Shown here piece by piece: positions 35,741-48,700 of a DNA stretch of 64,000 nucleotides. Source of the DNA: Amoeboaphelidium protococcarum (taxonomy: Eukaryota; Aphelidiomycota; Aphelidea); the NCBI GenBank assembly GCA_023515745.1, contig JALECJ010000020.1, forward strand, positions 496,001 through 560,000, written 5' to 3'. A program made the position numbers and the translations under genes. Below the pieces are notes generated by a model. It saw only the letters and a list, made by a program, of their open reading frames with translations, had not been told where the DNA came from and did no database searches. Numbering within the stretch: position 1 is the first letter of the stretch; each line of letters begins with the position of its first letter.

Positions 35741-36516
35741 CCTTAACTAGTATTTATCAAAGGAGAGCGCGCAGATGCAGGATATAGTTGATGGTCATGC
35801 AACACTTGATCATTATTTTCAATGATACCACTCAGAGTATTCCTTAATTACGAAGCAGCTTACACTGTAGATGTGCTAGTTAATGTATCGCTATCTTGCA
35901 TAACAGCTTTCTGCTCAATTTACTAATCTAAATACTGAGAAGTTAGATCCATCTAATCTTGATTCAAAATGGTAGTAGTAGTAGCATCTAATGACAATTA
36001 ATCAAAAGCGCGATCCACGGCCGATGACCAAACTTGGGAGAATTACTGATCCACACTGTACTCCTACTATCTCGTAACACTACTCTAATGACTATGCCAT
36101 ACTTATTGCATATGATCATCATTACTATTAGCTGACAGATTCGAAAGATCTCCTCTCAGAATATCAGCACTACCATGAATTGTAAGGTATCGATCAAATT
36201 CATCCACAGATAGCTAATGCTGACCATGCTATTACCTAAGAGATTTATTGATTTCATGAAATCGGTAATTATGATCAGTACTAATAGCTGATTTTTCACT
36301 TTATCGATGGTGTTATATTTGACCATTCGAAAGATTATTGTTTTCCCATACAGAATCAAACTACTGTCTCATGCCGGCATCCAGTACTCCTCCTATCTGA
36401 CCATCGCGTCTCTTCTAGATTATACTTCGATCTACTACTTTATTAAATTACTCCTTATGTAATTAAGGTCTCTAGGAGATAAATCTGGAACTGCTGCTCT
36501 ACTTGGAATCTGACAT
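35608..36516 (-). CDS. PEX20/PEX5-like peroxisomal import co-receptor (tentative)
   Basis: 302 aa, one exon, ATG 36516 to TGA 35608, rich in Gln (many TAR codons), Ser and Asn. The best clue is the C-terminus, SSQFSKFVGKLASEELRFES. It resembles the SKFLKFV.QI.EGEV segment shared by PEX5 and the fungal PTS2 co-receptors PEX20/18/21. Upstream, FDSVWENN and FSQVWSSAVDRAFDQL could be aromatic PEX14-binding repeats. There are no TPR repeats, as in PEX20. The conserved N-terminal Cys used for receptor recycling is not visible. Assignment is inference from short motifs. The gene originally faced ATAD2; its 3' end is duplicated on the far side of the Crinkler-like gene. Confidence 0.6.
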
Positions 36517-36719
36517 TGCTATTGCCCAAGGCTAATTTATGATTGTATGTAGACCACCAACAGCGAATCAATCTGTCGAGAAAAGAGCAGAGAAGAACGG
36601 TGGCTTCAATTGTGAGAATTTTGATACTAGTTGATACAATGGTAGATTATCTTAATCAAACTAAATTTTGCCACGGATAATTCAGAAAAGAGCTGTCCCT
36701 GTATGATAATGTCTATTGT

Positions 36720-37167
36720 TGGGTAGTTACCATCAACAAGTTTTTTCGTAACGCCGCTGTAAGCGCTTGGCATGAAAATGGTGAAGCGCCTCTTAGATCA
36801 TAGCGGAGGAGGCGCGACGCGATTAAACTGGTTCGGTAAAGGATAGGAAGCTGATTGATTAATTTCAGTGTTTGGTGAAATCTGTGTTTAAACTACCTTA
36901 CAGCTTTGTAAATGATGATCCACACAGCAAGTAAAGTATTACTAGTCATATCCGTCACTACGTAAATTGAAACAAGGCACTTCGTCTGTCTCCGCCTATG
37001 CGGCTGAATTTAGATATCTCTCTTCTGGCATAGGCCTGAATGATACTTCTTTAAAGTCTGAATTCAGAGAAGGATTGGACAAATAATGTCAATCTGAGTG
37101 TCGCTACTCCATGGCTCATATGGCCCAAATAGTCCATTCATATCACTCATCCATGCTATACGTCTGA
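36720..37167 (+). pseudogene. Retrotransposon Gag relic
   Basis: From 36958 a frame reads LRKLKQGTSSVSAYAAEFR, then LSSGIGLNDTSLKSEFREGL, matching the core of the LTR-retrotransposon Gag family (SV..Y..EFR.L ... F..GL). It stops at TGA 37165. The N-terminal side (INKFFRNAAVSAWHENG around 36735-36785) is in a different frame, so the ORF is broken. No protease, reverse transcriptase or LTRs are seen nearby. The frames are described only; no joined protein is proposed. Confidence 0.65.
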
Positions 37168-37864
37168 TATTAATTCCTTCCGTGTCATCCATATGAGTGC
37201 CCAGCACTGCACACCACCCTCGGCAGTTTAGTTATCATCTAACTATTTGAATAAAATGGCACATGTACGTGATAATTATATCTTCCTGAAAAATGATGCT
37301 TCCATGGGTGGGTGCTATGGTTTTATTAGGATGAGACTGACCAAAAGAGCACGAACGAGGAAGAAAAAGATATTGTACTTATGAGTGGAGAGAGAATAGT
37401 AGAGAATTGGGAGTTCTAAAAGATTTTTCCACAAATGCATTGGCAACCTGAGTGTCAAGGCTACGTCTTTCACGAGTCACAAGGGTTGAATTTGATCAAT
37501 TAAAGTCAGATGTCGATTAATTAAAAGCTGAAGTTAGGCTTGAGTTTGATCAATTAAAGTCAAATGTTAATTAATTAAAAGCTGGTGTTGCCAGGATTCT
37601 ATAAATCCTTGAGGGAAATGTCGTGGATGCGCGTAGGTAATTTGGTGACGAGTGTCAAAATTGAAGACCTGATAAAATGATAAGTTTTTTAACAGCCTGA
37701 ATTCTCTATTTAACTTGAACTTTTGTTACGTTTCTCTTACTCCAGTTACTGCATCCTGAAACATCTTTGATCAACTCGGCGCGTTTTATGGGAAGTGAGC
37801 GAGCCACATGTAGTGAAGCCTTAGAAAAATTCACTCACGAGATGTAAACAACATTTATAATCAA
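37168..37864. other. Non-genic stretch with tandem coiled-coil repeat
   Basis: No intact gene. It contains the open stretch 37452-37664 described separately; the rest shows no motif. Confidence 0.4.
37452..37664 (+). repeat. Two 54-bp tandem units coding for an 18-residue coiled-coil repeat
   Basis: Units at about 37490-37543 and 37544-37597 encode EFDQLKSDVDQLKAEVR-like and EFDQLKSNVNQLKAGVA-like segments, with heptad-type Leu spacing. The run is open between TGAs at 37449 and 37662. About 85% identity between units. It may be the tail of the Gag-like ORF (coiled coils are common there) or an independent relic. Confidence 0.6.
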
Positions 37865-38941
37865 TCAGAGTATAGTCACTTTAATAATTTCTCGACTCAG
37901 GCCTGGGCCAGGTGAAGTGAAGACAGTCTCAATATGAAATAGATTCTGACTCTGTATATACTCCTTGAACGAGTACAAATCTCCGGTGCACCCAAAGTAT
38001 TACGATTTACAGCTGAACAATGCAAATCCTTACTTGGATAGTAGTTAAGTCATTATACGCGTCAGCTTGTGATAATTCTCCTAGCAATACATCACCTCAC
38101 TACCCAAGATCAGATCGTACTTTCTACTCAAAGCCAGATTGTCACAAGAATTTATGGCGTCTGGCAGTTATTCCCAATCCCCAGCATAGAATCCCAATGC
38201 TATTCCATCAATACTAGAATCACTAACATCACTTACAGGTCGCGTGTCAATCTCGAAGTCTTGCTGAGCTGGGACGCGACCACCATTACTTGCCGCCATC
38301 TCGCAACGCCGTTCATTTAATTATCGTGAATTGAGAAGAAAATTGGGCATGGTGACCATTTCTATGACTTCTTTATTGTAATCTTACACGTCGATACTCT
38401 GAACGTATTGATTTCCGAATTGCATACATGTAATCGAAGGCAATGCGCTACCACAGCCAATTTCTAAAACACGTAGAGGACTTGTTAATGTACCATGGTG
38501 ATTATGATCGATAGACTAAAAGTATTGATACAAGTACAGACATAGATCAATGCTACACTCCCAAGTCTTACATCCGCCTTCATAAACATTAGGTACCAGA
38601 TCGGTGGCAGAGTGTTGCTATATTATACGAGCTAGATCATTTCCGCTCTCACCCTCCATGTCATTGTCATCCTACTGCATAATTTAAAACTATATATCGT
38701 CATAACTCCTTTTAAATACAGTAAATTAATCACCAATACGGACGCACTCAGATACTACGTGCATTGATGTATCTCTCTCGACATTGCCATCAATCACATC
38801 TTGATCAGTGCAAGACTACTTGGCGAATGTAACGCGTTTACAAGGCTTAGGCACGTATATATCAGTTTATTAAGCCTACTAATTTAAATCATTATTCGCA
38901 CTATTGCCAAAATCTAATTAAAATTCAAATTCCTATGTCAT
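37865..38941 (-). CDS. METTL18: Protein-histidine methyltransferase, METTL18/Hpm1 family
   Basis: 358 aa, one exon, ATG 38941 to TGA 37865. The family N-methylates a histidine of ribosomal protein uL3 (yeast Rpl3). Motifs: SATDLVPNVYEGGCKTWECS, SAM-binding RVLEIGCGSALPSI, IDVQDYNKEVIEMVTMPN, FYAGDWEQLPD and KYDLILGSEVMYCQENYHKL, then LLSKQGFALFSCKSQYFG. These follow human METTL18 closely in order and spacing. The N-terminal 140 residues are acidic and Gln-rich, as in the family. Several Gln are TAR. It reads in the same direction as DPM1 upstream, with 165 bp between them. Confidence 0.95.
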
Positions 38942-39106
38942 TATACTGATAATCTGGTAGATCATCCCAACCAAAAAAGTCTGTACAGTATATTTTGTAA
39001 AGTTTTCAATTTTGATCAATGACAAACTCGAAACGCAATAAAATGTTAAGAAACTCTTGACACACTCAACAAGTATAAACAAATAACACATCCTATATCA
39101 TTAAAC

Positions 39107-39841
<735 letters not shown>

Positions 39842-40284
39842 CTTCTATCTTATGATCTTTTTCAATAAAAATATAAAGAGGTAATCAGTTAACGATGTCT
39901 TGCTAGATTAAAGAAGAAACGTTCAACTTCTGCTAGAGATAAAGTACTGAATCAAACAAGATCTCGCTTTCCTTCTTCGCCCGTTGAGTTGCCGTCCGTC
40001 TAACGCAGTAGAGTAGACAAACACCCGTAAGCTTTAATACGCTCAGCGTACACATTCTGGGAGATGCTAAGCGTAATTACTGGGGAAAGAATTTCGTGAG
40101 TCTTTTATTAAAGAAAATCTGTAAGGCCAGCGCACTGTTTAATCAAAGCTGGCTACGCGCCTCGATGTGAAATAGTCCGTCAGTTCCGTTTGTGACCTGT
40201 CTATCATGAAGTAAGAAAGGAAATCTAGCTATAAGAGGCAAGCGCAGTTATAATTGAAGAATAATAGAAAAGGAGATCACGTCA
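39842..40284. other. Spacer between DPM1 and helicase relic
   Basis: 443 bp. A short palindrome TACGCTCAGCGTA is at 40037-40049. No gene seen. Confidence 0.35.
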
Positions 40285-40885
40285 AAAATAATTTGACGCT
40301 CGATCAGAATGGTGTACTTGACGTTGTTGTGAAGGATAGAAAAACGCGCGTTTATCACTGGATACGCTGGTACTGGAAAGTCTGCTGTGGTTAATGCGAT
40401 TAGAAGACACATCGACTCTGATCGACGTTCAAGGATTAATTGCCGAGTATTAGCTGCCACTAATAGCGCTGCTAAACGCGTCAATGAACACACTCTTCAC
40501 CGGACATTTGGCATCCCTTTTAGTGCAGAGTCTGATGAAAGATTTTAAATAAGCGTGAGAGCCAATGTTAGGAAGGACATCAAATCGATTAATTTCATTA
40601 ATTATTGACGAAATTTCGCTGGTGTCCGACCGCATGTTATATCTGCTGGATCGTTATATAAATTTCATTTATAACGATGAACTGGATTTTGGTGGTGTGT
40701 AAACGGTTTCTGTGGGTGATTTTGCGCTATTTAGCATATAGGCACCATGGTTATGCTATATTAGTCTCGTCATTGGGAGCGACATGTGAACTACTATCAC
40801 TACTTCACATAAGTTCATAGATAAAGATATATGAGTATGATCAATGCGCTGAATGAGTGTCGCTTGCGATTGAATACAGGTTGAT
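40285..40885 (+). pseudogene. PIF1-like helicase relic
   Basis: Pieces of a PIF1-family SF1 helicase appear in three frames. LTLDQNGVLDVVVKDRKTR, then after a one-base shift Walker A FITGYAGTGKSAVVNAI (from 40348), CRVLAATNSAAKRVNEHTLHR and FGIPF. After another shift come Walker B LIIDEISLVSDRMLYLLD (40598) and FGGVQTVSVGDFA, with TGA at 40787. A further piece, MINALNECRLRLNTG, lies at 40837. At least two frameshifts and stops show it is dead. PIF1 domains of this type occur in Helitrons and as host or Crinkler-associated genes; no Rep domain or Helitron end was found. Confidence 0.75.
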
Positions 40886-41658
40886 GAGTTATCTGCAGAG
40901 ACCATAATATCTAGAGATTAAATTAAAATGGGACGCGATTTCAATATCCGTGAGATGCAGTATTTGTAATGTTCGAAGAAGGTGGAGGACTTTATAAAGT
41001 TATCGATGCTGACATCCCAGAATGTTTGAGTGTTGACAGATTTGCCGAATCGATAGTGAAATAGGCATGTGCCTAGGGAGCATCTTAAAGTTAGATTGTA
41101 AAACTATCATGATCTGTCAGCTTTGGATGGTTGACGCCAATCTGAATCTCCGTCGTTCGAATAAAGAATACTCTGACCATCTGGCTCGTTAAAATATGCT
41201 GGTTGTTTAAGAGGACTTGTTGAGACCTTTGAAGAGCCAAAATAGTCCTTCAATTTCTCATGGTAGTGAGACAGAGTTTGGGTTTTAAAAGTTTAAAGAT
41301 TATGATAAAGTTGTTTAGATAAATGTGTACTGTTTTACAAACACATGATAAGCTAAATATTTTTGATGTATATTTTCATATTACTTATCTTTTTTTTTAT
41401 CCCTTCACCTCAAGAGATAATATTGTTTTGTCTATCCAAATGCTCAATGAAACGTTAATACTGATGAGAGCCGAATTCTGCAGCAATTTGAAACGCGACA
41501 TGTGAAAAAGTTGAAAATCTCTCTCCATCTCATAACCTGCTAACAAGTGTGTTACCAAGAACGATATTTGATCAATTTTCTCCATCTACCATATCTATCA
41601 TTTTTGTCATCAATCTTCTGAACTCTTTATCAATTATAATTACTCACTCTCGATATTA
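40886..41658. other. Non-genic stretch upstream of BMS1
   Basis: 773 bp. The first part may be further helicase debris, but no motif is recognisable. The 3' end presumably holds the BMS1 promoter. Confidence 0.35.
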
Positions 41659-44600
41659 ATGGATTCTGAGAACAAGTAGCATAGACCAAAGTAGGCTGGC
41701 AAGAAGGTGGATAAGAAGAAACGCGTCAGCACGGCAAAGAACAATCCCAAAGCTTTCGCGTTTGCCAACTCTGGAAAGGCTAATCGGACTGGGAGGAGAA
41801 ATGCAGATATATCTGAGCGTAGATTACACGTCCCGCTGGTTGATAGAACTCCTGAGCAGTAACCGCCAGTTATTGTCGCTGTTGTCGGTCCTCCTAAGGT
41901 ATGATTTATTATACATTTTCTGGTTATGGTGCCGTGCTTTGGCTTAATCAATGAGGACTCGCGTTGAGTTATGGTCTATATCCATCTCTTATTCACTAGT
42001 ATTTGGCGATCGACTTTTATCTATAGTCGTGTCTCCTAACGGAATAGTGATAGATCAATGTTAAATCTATAATTGTCGATACTATAAGGTGAATTGATTA
42101 CAAGTTTATATCAATTTGTGTTAGTCATCGATACATTTACTAACTCAATGATATGTATCTCCTCATTGGTTCTCATTGGTTTAGTTAAAGCACTGCGCCA
42201 TAGCTCTTTATATGTATATCAACTCATTGTGATTTACTAATTATGTCACTGTGTAGACTGGTAAAAGTACGCTTATCAAGTGCCTGGTGAAGAGATATAC
42301 AAAGCAGAGTCTTACTGAAATCAAAGGCCCCGTGACTGTAGTGGCTGGTAAAAAGAAGAGATTAACCTTTATTGAATGTTCTAATGACATCAATGCCATG
42401 GTGGATATTGCCAAGATTGCTGATCTGGTCATATTGACTGTGGACGCGTCATTTGGCTTTGAGATGGAGACTTTTGAGTTTTTAAACATTGTGCAGAGCC
42501 ATGGATTCCCCCGTATTATTGGCGTGCTCACCCACTTGGACTCTCCTAAATTCTTGGCCAGGAACAATGGAGTTAAGAAGTTGAAGGCTGTGAAGAAGAA
42601 GTTGAAGCACAGGTTCTGGACTGAGATTTATCAGGGCGCCAAACTGTTCTACCTATCCGGTCTTCTTCATGGTACCAAGTATCCCAAGAATGAGATTCTT
42701 AATCTAAGTAGATTTATCAGTGTCACCAAGTTCCGACCTCTGATATTCAGGAATACTCATTCTTACGTGCTGTGTGATAGATTTGAAGACCTGACGCCGG
42801 AAGAGGAGATTTTCCGTACTAAGGAGAAGTGTGATAGAACCATATCATTATATGGTTACGCTAGAGGTACCAGGATGCGTAATAAGATGAATGTGCACCT
42901 GGCTGGAGTCGGTGATTTCCAGGTGAATAATATCAGTGCTCTGCCCGATCCGTGCCCGTGTCCATCCACTCTTCGGGAGGTGACCAAGAGACGTCTTGAT
43001 GAGAAGTAGATCTCCGTGTACGCGCCCATGTCTAATCTCGGTGGTATCATGTATGACAAGGATGCAGTCTATATTTCAGTGCCCGGGTATCTTAGTAAGA
43101 AGGAAGATATGCCAGTCAGAAGTGCAGTGGATGATGCAGAAGACGCTGGTGATCAGGATGGGGGAAATGATCCCGCCTTGATCGAAGCTCTATAGAATGT
43201 GTAAAAGACTGAAGGTGAGCAGTTGATCACAAACATGTAAAGCACCTAGAAGACGCTAGCTGAATAGTTGCAAGGTTCTTAACTGAGATTGTTCAGTAAA
43301 TCTAAAGCATTAAAGTCTGATGAATGGAAAACGAAAGTGGATGAGGAGGATCAGTTTAGTGCTGAAGACAGTAGTGAGGATACGGATGAAGATGCATCTG
43401 CAATGAAGTAAAGATATCCCATTGAGCAGCAGGAGGTTGACGATGCCGGGCGCATTAGAAGAAGGGCTGTATTTGGCGATAATGATTCTGAAGTAGATGA
43501 GGAGGATGATAATTAGGATGAAGAAGATTTATAGTCTGACGTTGAAGGTGAAATCTCTGAATCTGAATAGAGAGGTGTTGAAGAGGATGACTTTGTTAAT
43601 GCCGAATAAGAGGAGGATATTGACTTTGCTGATAGTGATAGCGATATTGGAGATTTGTCAGATGAAGATCTTTTGTTGAATGGAGATGATGGTGAGGATC
43701 TGCCGTATAATTCCGATAATGATAATGATTCTAATGAAGACGGTGCGTTAGAAGTCTCTATGGAGTGGAAGAAGAAGTTGTAGGAGAAGGCGGAGAGCAC
43801 TTTCAAGAAGAGTTCTATTGTTAATTTGATGGATCTGGTGTATGGCTCCACCTAAGGGGACTCAAATTTGAATAACACGCGCAAACCTTTGGATTCGGTT
43901 GGTAATTTCTTAAAGAGAGTCGATCAAGATTCTTCAAAGTAATAATAATAAGGGAGTTAATGTCAGCAGTCAGTGGAGGATTATCAGGCTGTTGACGGTA
44001 ATCTCAATGATTGGATGGATTCTAAAAAGTTGGAATCCATTAGAAATCGATTTATCACTGGAGCTTTAGATGGCGAAGGTGATGGCGAAGACAATATGGC
44101 GTCTCTTGAAGGCGATGATATGAAAGCGGATGGTGAAGAAGAAGAAGTGTATGGCGATTTTGAGGATTTGGAAGCTGAGAGTGCAGAAGAAGGCGCACCA
44201 TCATAGGTTGAGAAATAGTCCAATATGTCCTCCTCTAATATTGCACATGATAATGATGATAAGCTGGCAGAGATTCAAAAGAAGAAGGAGTAGTTGAAGA
44301 AAAAGTTTGATGCTGAGTATGACAATAAGGGTAATGGAGGAAGTTTGGGTGTGGATGATCTTGATGAAGATGGAACTATGGATCAGCCAGAGCCAGCAAC
44401 CTATTACGACAAGGTGAAAAGTGAAATGGCCATGCAGAAGTAGATCAACACTGAAGAATTTGAGTAGGATGATGTTGACATTAGATCAAAGGTTGAAGGT
44501 TATCTACCTGGCTAATATGTCCGCATCATCATAAAGGGAGTACCTGCTGAATTTGTCCAGAATTTTGATGCCACGTATCCAATACTGCTAGGCGGTCTCC

Positions 44601-45721
44601 TCCCTAATGAAGAGAAGATGGGCTTCTTACAGGTGCGTATCAAGAAGCATCGTTGGTACAAGAGAATTTTGAAGACTAATGATCCTTTGATATTCTCACT
44701 TGGCTGGAGAAGATTCTAGTCTATGCCGCAGTACTCCCTAAATGATAATACGCGTAATCGTCTGCTGAAGTACACACCTGAGCATATGCATTGTCTGGCA
44801 ACGTTCTATGGTCCTCTATCAGCTGCCAATACCGGATTCTGCTGTTTTCAGTCTGTAAGTGAGCTATCGTCGGATTTCCGCATTGCTGCCACTGGTGTAG
44901 TGTTGGAGAATGATCAGAATTTCCAGATTGTGAAGAAGTTGAAGTTGACTGGACATCCATTTATGATCAAGAGAAAGACGGCGTTCATCAAGGACATGTT
45001 CACGTCCGCTCTCGAGGTGGCGAAATTTGAAGGTGCTAGTATTCGTACAGTTTCCGGTATCCGTGGCCAGGTGAAGAAGTATGTCAAGACTGTGCCCGGT
45101 GCATTCCGTGCCACCTTCGAAGATAAGATCATAATGTCTGATATTGTGTTCCTGAAATGCTGGTACCCGGTGAAAGCTAATAAGTATTACAATCCAGTGA
45201 CTAACATGCTTCTGGCGTAAAGTTCAAAGTCTGAGTGGAAGGGCATGAGATTGATCAGAGATGTGCGTCACGATAATAAGATTCCTATCCCTCGCAATAC
45301 AGACTCTGAGTACAAGTCCATCACTGATCGTCCGGAGGTCAGAAAGTTTAACAAGCTAAAGATTCCGAAAGCAATTATGAAGGAGCTTCCATATTCAACC
45401 CGTCCAAAGTCTGATGTGAAGCGTGCATCCAACAAGCCGCTCTACTCTTAGAAAAGAGCTGTGATTTTAGAGCCAAAGGAGAAGAAGATCTACACTCTCT
45501 TGCAGCAGATCAATACCATCAAGAATGAGAAAGAGGCCAAGCGCAAAGCTACAGATGCTAAGAAGAAGGTTGAGCGCATGAAGAAGTTGAAGATGGAAGA
45601 GTAGTTGGATGAAGAAATGAACAGGAAGCGCAAGAAGGAAACTTTTAAGAAGATGGCCATGCAGTAGAAGAAGAATGAGGATGCAATGTCATCTGGAAAG
45701 TATAAGAAGAGAAAGACGTGA
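41659..45721 (+). CDS. BMS1: Ribosome biogenesis GTPase BMS1
   Basis: Two exons (41659-41898, 42257-45721) encode 1234 aa; yeast Bms1 is 1183 and human 1282. It is an essential GTPase of the small-subunit processome that binds Rcl1. A basic Lys-rich start is followed by the P-loop [15 protein letters not shown], split by the intron after GPPK. Then [41 protein letters not shown] and [12 protein letters not shown] long acidic Asp/Glu/Ser region (about 590-830) separates this from the C-terminal module: [59 protein letters not shown] and [13 protein letters not shown]. The Gln of RRFQS is TAG (44717-44719). Confidence 0.97.
41899..42256 (+). other. BMS1 intron (358 nt)
   Basis: GTATGA...GTGTAG, splitting the P-loop GPPK/TGKST. 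It is about five times longer than most introns here. I looked for box C/D and H/ACA snoRNA signals, since ribosome-assembly genes often host them, and saw none convincing. Confidence 0.92.
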
Positions 45722-45767
45722 TAGAGTAAATAACAAGAGAATATTTTGAGTATAAAGCATATCGCTC

Positions 45768-48700
45768 TCATTTTAAACGCTTGCTATTATTTCCACTGTA
45801 TGATAAGAGCAACTTTACTTCGGCCAGCTACTCTTCCAGCCGGTTTCTAGCTTTATACTGAGTTGAGGTGTGAGATTGTAGTTAAGAGAGCGTACCTTTC
45901 AAATTCAGTATCTCTTACTTGGCCATTTAGTAAGCTTGAGTGACAAGATTCAGCTACTTCATACATTCCTAATACTATCGCACATACACACTATCTTCAC
46001 GCTCAGTCAGCTACCGAATCTTCCTATCAGCACTCTGCTGGGCACGTTCAACTTTCAACCGAGCATCATGCAGCAGATTCAATTTTTGAAGGGCCATCTT
46101 GGCCATTTCCTGATCCTCTGCGGCAAAGCGACCAACTTACAGAGACTAAGTCATCAGCCGTTCATACTTTAACAACAACTGCCTATTGGACTCAACGTGA
46201 TGATTATAGAATACTTTGTCGCTTTCAATCTAATTGACCAGAGACTGCTTTTCCTTCTTCCACGAGGCAAGATCTTGCGCATGCTTCTCCTCTAATAACT
46301 TTAGCTAGTACTGCAGCTGCTGGATCTGAGCTTGCAATTTCATAGTCTAGCCACTAATGAAAGAATCCTTCCTGTCTTGCACACTAATCATTCTTCTCTT
46401 GCTAGGATCTAAAGCTGCCAATGGTGGAGGAATCGGGTGATCAAACTGTTTCTGCTACTATTAATATTATTTTACTGGCTATTCTTGCAGTGCAAATTTC
46501 TATTTAAGAGTCAGAATCTATTCGATATTAGAATCGGCACCTCCATCAGCTGCAGCCACTGTCTAATCAAGCAGATTCTCCAACTCTTCGTAATCCGATC
46601 TCAATTTATCAAACTCAGATTGAACTCGATTCAGCTAATCGGATAGTGCAGACGCTTTCTAACGTTCTGCATCCAAAATGGTGACTTCCATTTATAGCTA
46701 TGCACAATTCTTTTCCAAGTCAATGACTCTGTTGGTATACACTGAAGATTGCATTTAGAAATCAGCAACAACCTTCTTAGTCTGAGAGAGTTCATCCTAT
46801 TGCATGCCATGAATCAGGGTCAGTTCTCGATACTTGTCCTCCACCGCCTTCTTCTCTTACTCAAGAGATTGTAGCTATTACCTCATTAATGAGACTGCGG
46901 CAGAGTCGCTCTACATCTTTTCATATGACTTGAGGAGACCTTACAGCTCCTACGCGTATCTTGAACAATTATCAGCTGCACTATCCAGCATTGACACCAC
47001 ACGCTGACCCAGAGAATTCTCTATAGCACTCTTCAACGCGCCAAAAACTCTCTTCCACACTTTGCTTGACGGGCCACTGGACAGATGTTACTCTGTTATC
47101 GAATGTAACTTCTCCGTGAAAGACTTCATGGTAGTTGGAATCTCATCAAGATCATCCCAGACGGCCTCCATCTTGGACAGGTACACTTCAGGCTTGACGT
47201 TAGCTAGACTGCTAGACTTGCGTCTCCTCTCTTGCGTCGTAGGTGACTGAATAATGAGAGCGTCATCAAGTCTATTCACAAGCATCTCAGCAGTATCCTC
47301 GACATCCTTCTTCCATCTCAGACATTCATTCAATTACTGCTGCACTTTAAAATTTTAAGCCACCAACACATCCTTCTCCCTTTCCAAATCCATCTTGAGA
47401 GCATTAGATTCATTCAGAGAGGAGACCTGCTCACGCAACTCCCTCTCAGTCTTGCTCAGTTTCTTCTTCAAAGACTGTACAGAATCACCCAATTTACCAT
47501 ACTCTTCCTTAAGCAGGTCGTATTTCACACGTAGATCAGCAATCTACTTCTCCAACTGGTCCTGATTGAAATTCATTGAGCTCTCCACCTTTCGCTGTGC
47601 GTCTGCCAACTTGTTCTCCAAATCAGCTTTGGTGCGCAGCAGCTGATAAATTTTCTCGCTCTACTCATTCAATTTAGTCTTGCTCTCCTCCGCCTGAATT
47701 GTCAGATCGAACATTTCCGCCGTGGCACGTTCACGCTCCTTCTCCACTGCCTTCTACGCTTCATTCAGCTCCTTTTGCAGATATTCAAATTCATCCTTGG
47801 CTTTCGACAACAGCCTATCTCTATTCTCCACCGATGTTATTTTATCTTTCAACTATGACTGCAAAGATCTTATCTCGGCTTTATCAGCAGAGTTGGCCTC
47901 AAACATTTGCTTATCAGCATTCAAGAGATCACTCTTGGCCTTGGCGAGATCTTTAGTCAAGTGGGCAATAACATCATTCAGTTCTCTTTCCTTATTCATC
48001 TAAGCAGTAAGCTATTCCTCACGTTACTTTAACTCTTTGCTCAATTTAGACTCTATCTCCACGTATTTATCACATGAGCGCTGAGATTCAGTCAATTTCA
48101 ACTAGACAGCAGAATATTGCTACTTCAGTTCTAATAACTCTTAAGTGACTGTTTGATTGAGAGCGGCCACTTCAGCTTTCTCTTTACTTATCTATCCAAC
48201 ACGAAATTCCAGCTAATCAACTTATGACTATAATTCCACGCAGCTACTATAGGCCTATTCAATCTCCTACTGCAGAACTTTATTGCTACTTCTCTCTTGA
48301 TCCAAATTCTGCTAAATGATCGACATATACTCATTAGATTGCTGCCCATTGGATGCCTTCAAAGCGGTCAGCTCATAATTTAACTGATCAATTTTAGATA
48401 CATAATTAGCCATGGACACTTCCATACGCTAACTATCAGATTAAGATATTTTGCACTTGCTTTATAAACCTTGATTCTCCGTCAACAATTCATCTCTCTA
48501 ACTAGACACCAGACTGATTTTAACATTTAATGCTTCAATGTCAGCCAGCAGCTTGGACTCCTTCACCTTAAACTAATCCAATTCCAATTTTATAGCTAGA
48601 GATTAGTCATCCTTAGATCGAGTCAGAGCATCTGTCTACGAGTCTTGAAGTCGGTTTAAACTAGCTTCTAACATAACAATTTACTGTTTAGATGCAATCA

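Noticed and set aside
41899-42256. Intronic snoRNA in BMS1
   Set aside because: CAATGA-like words are present but no paired box D or H/ACA layout could be found.
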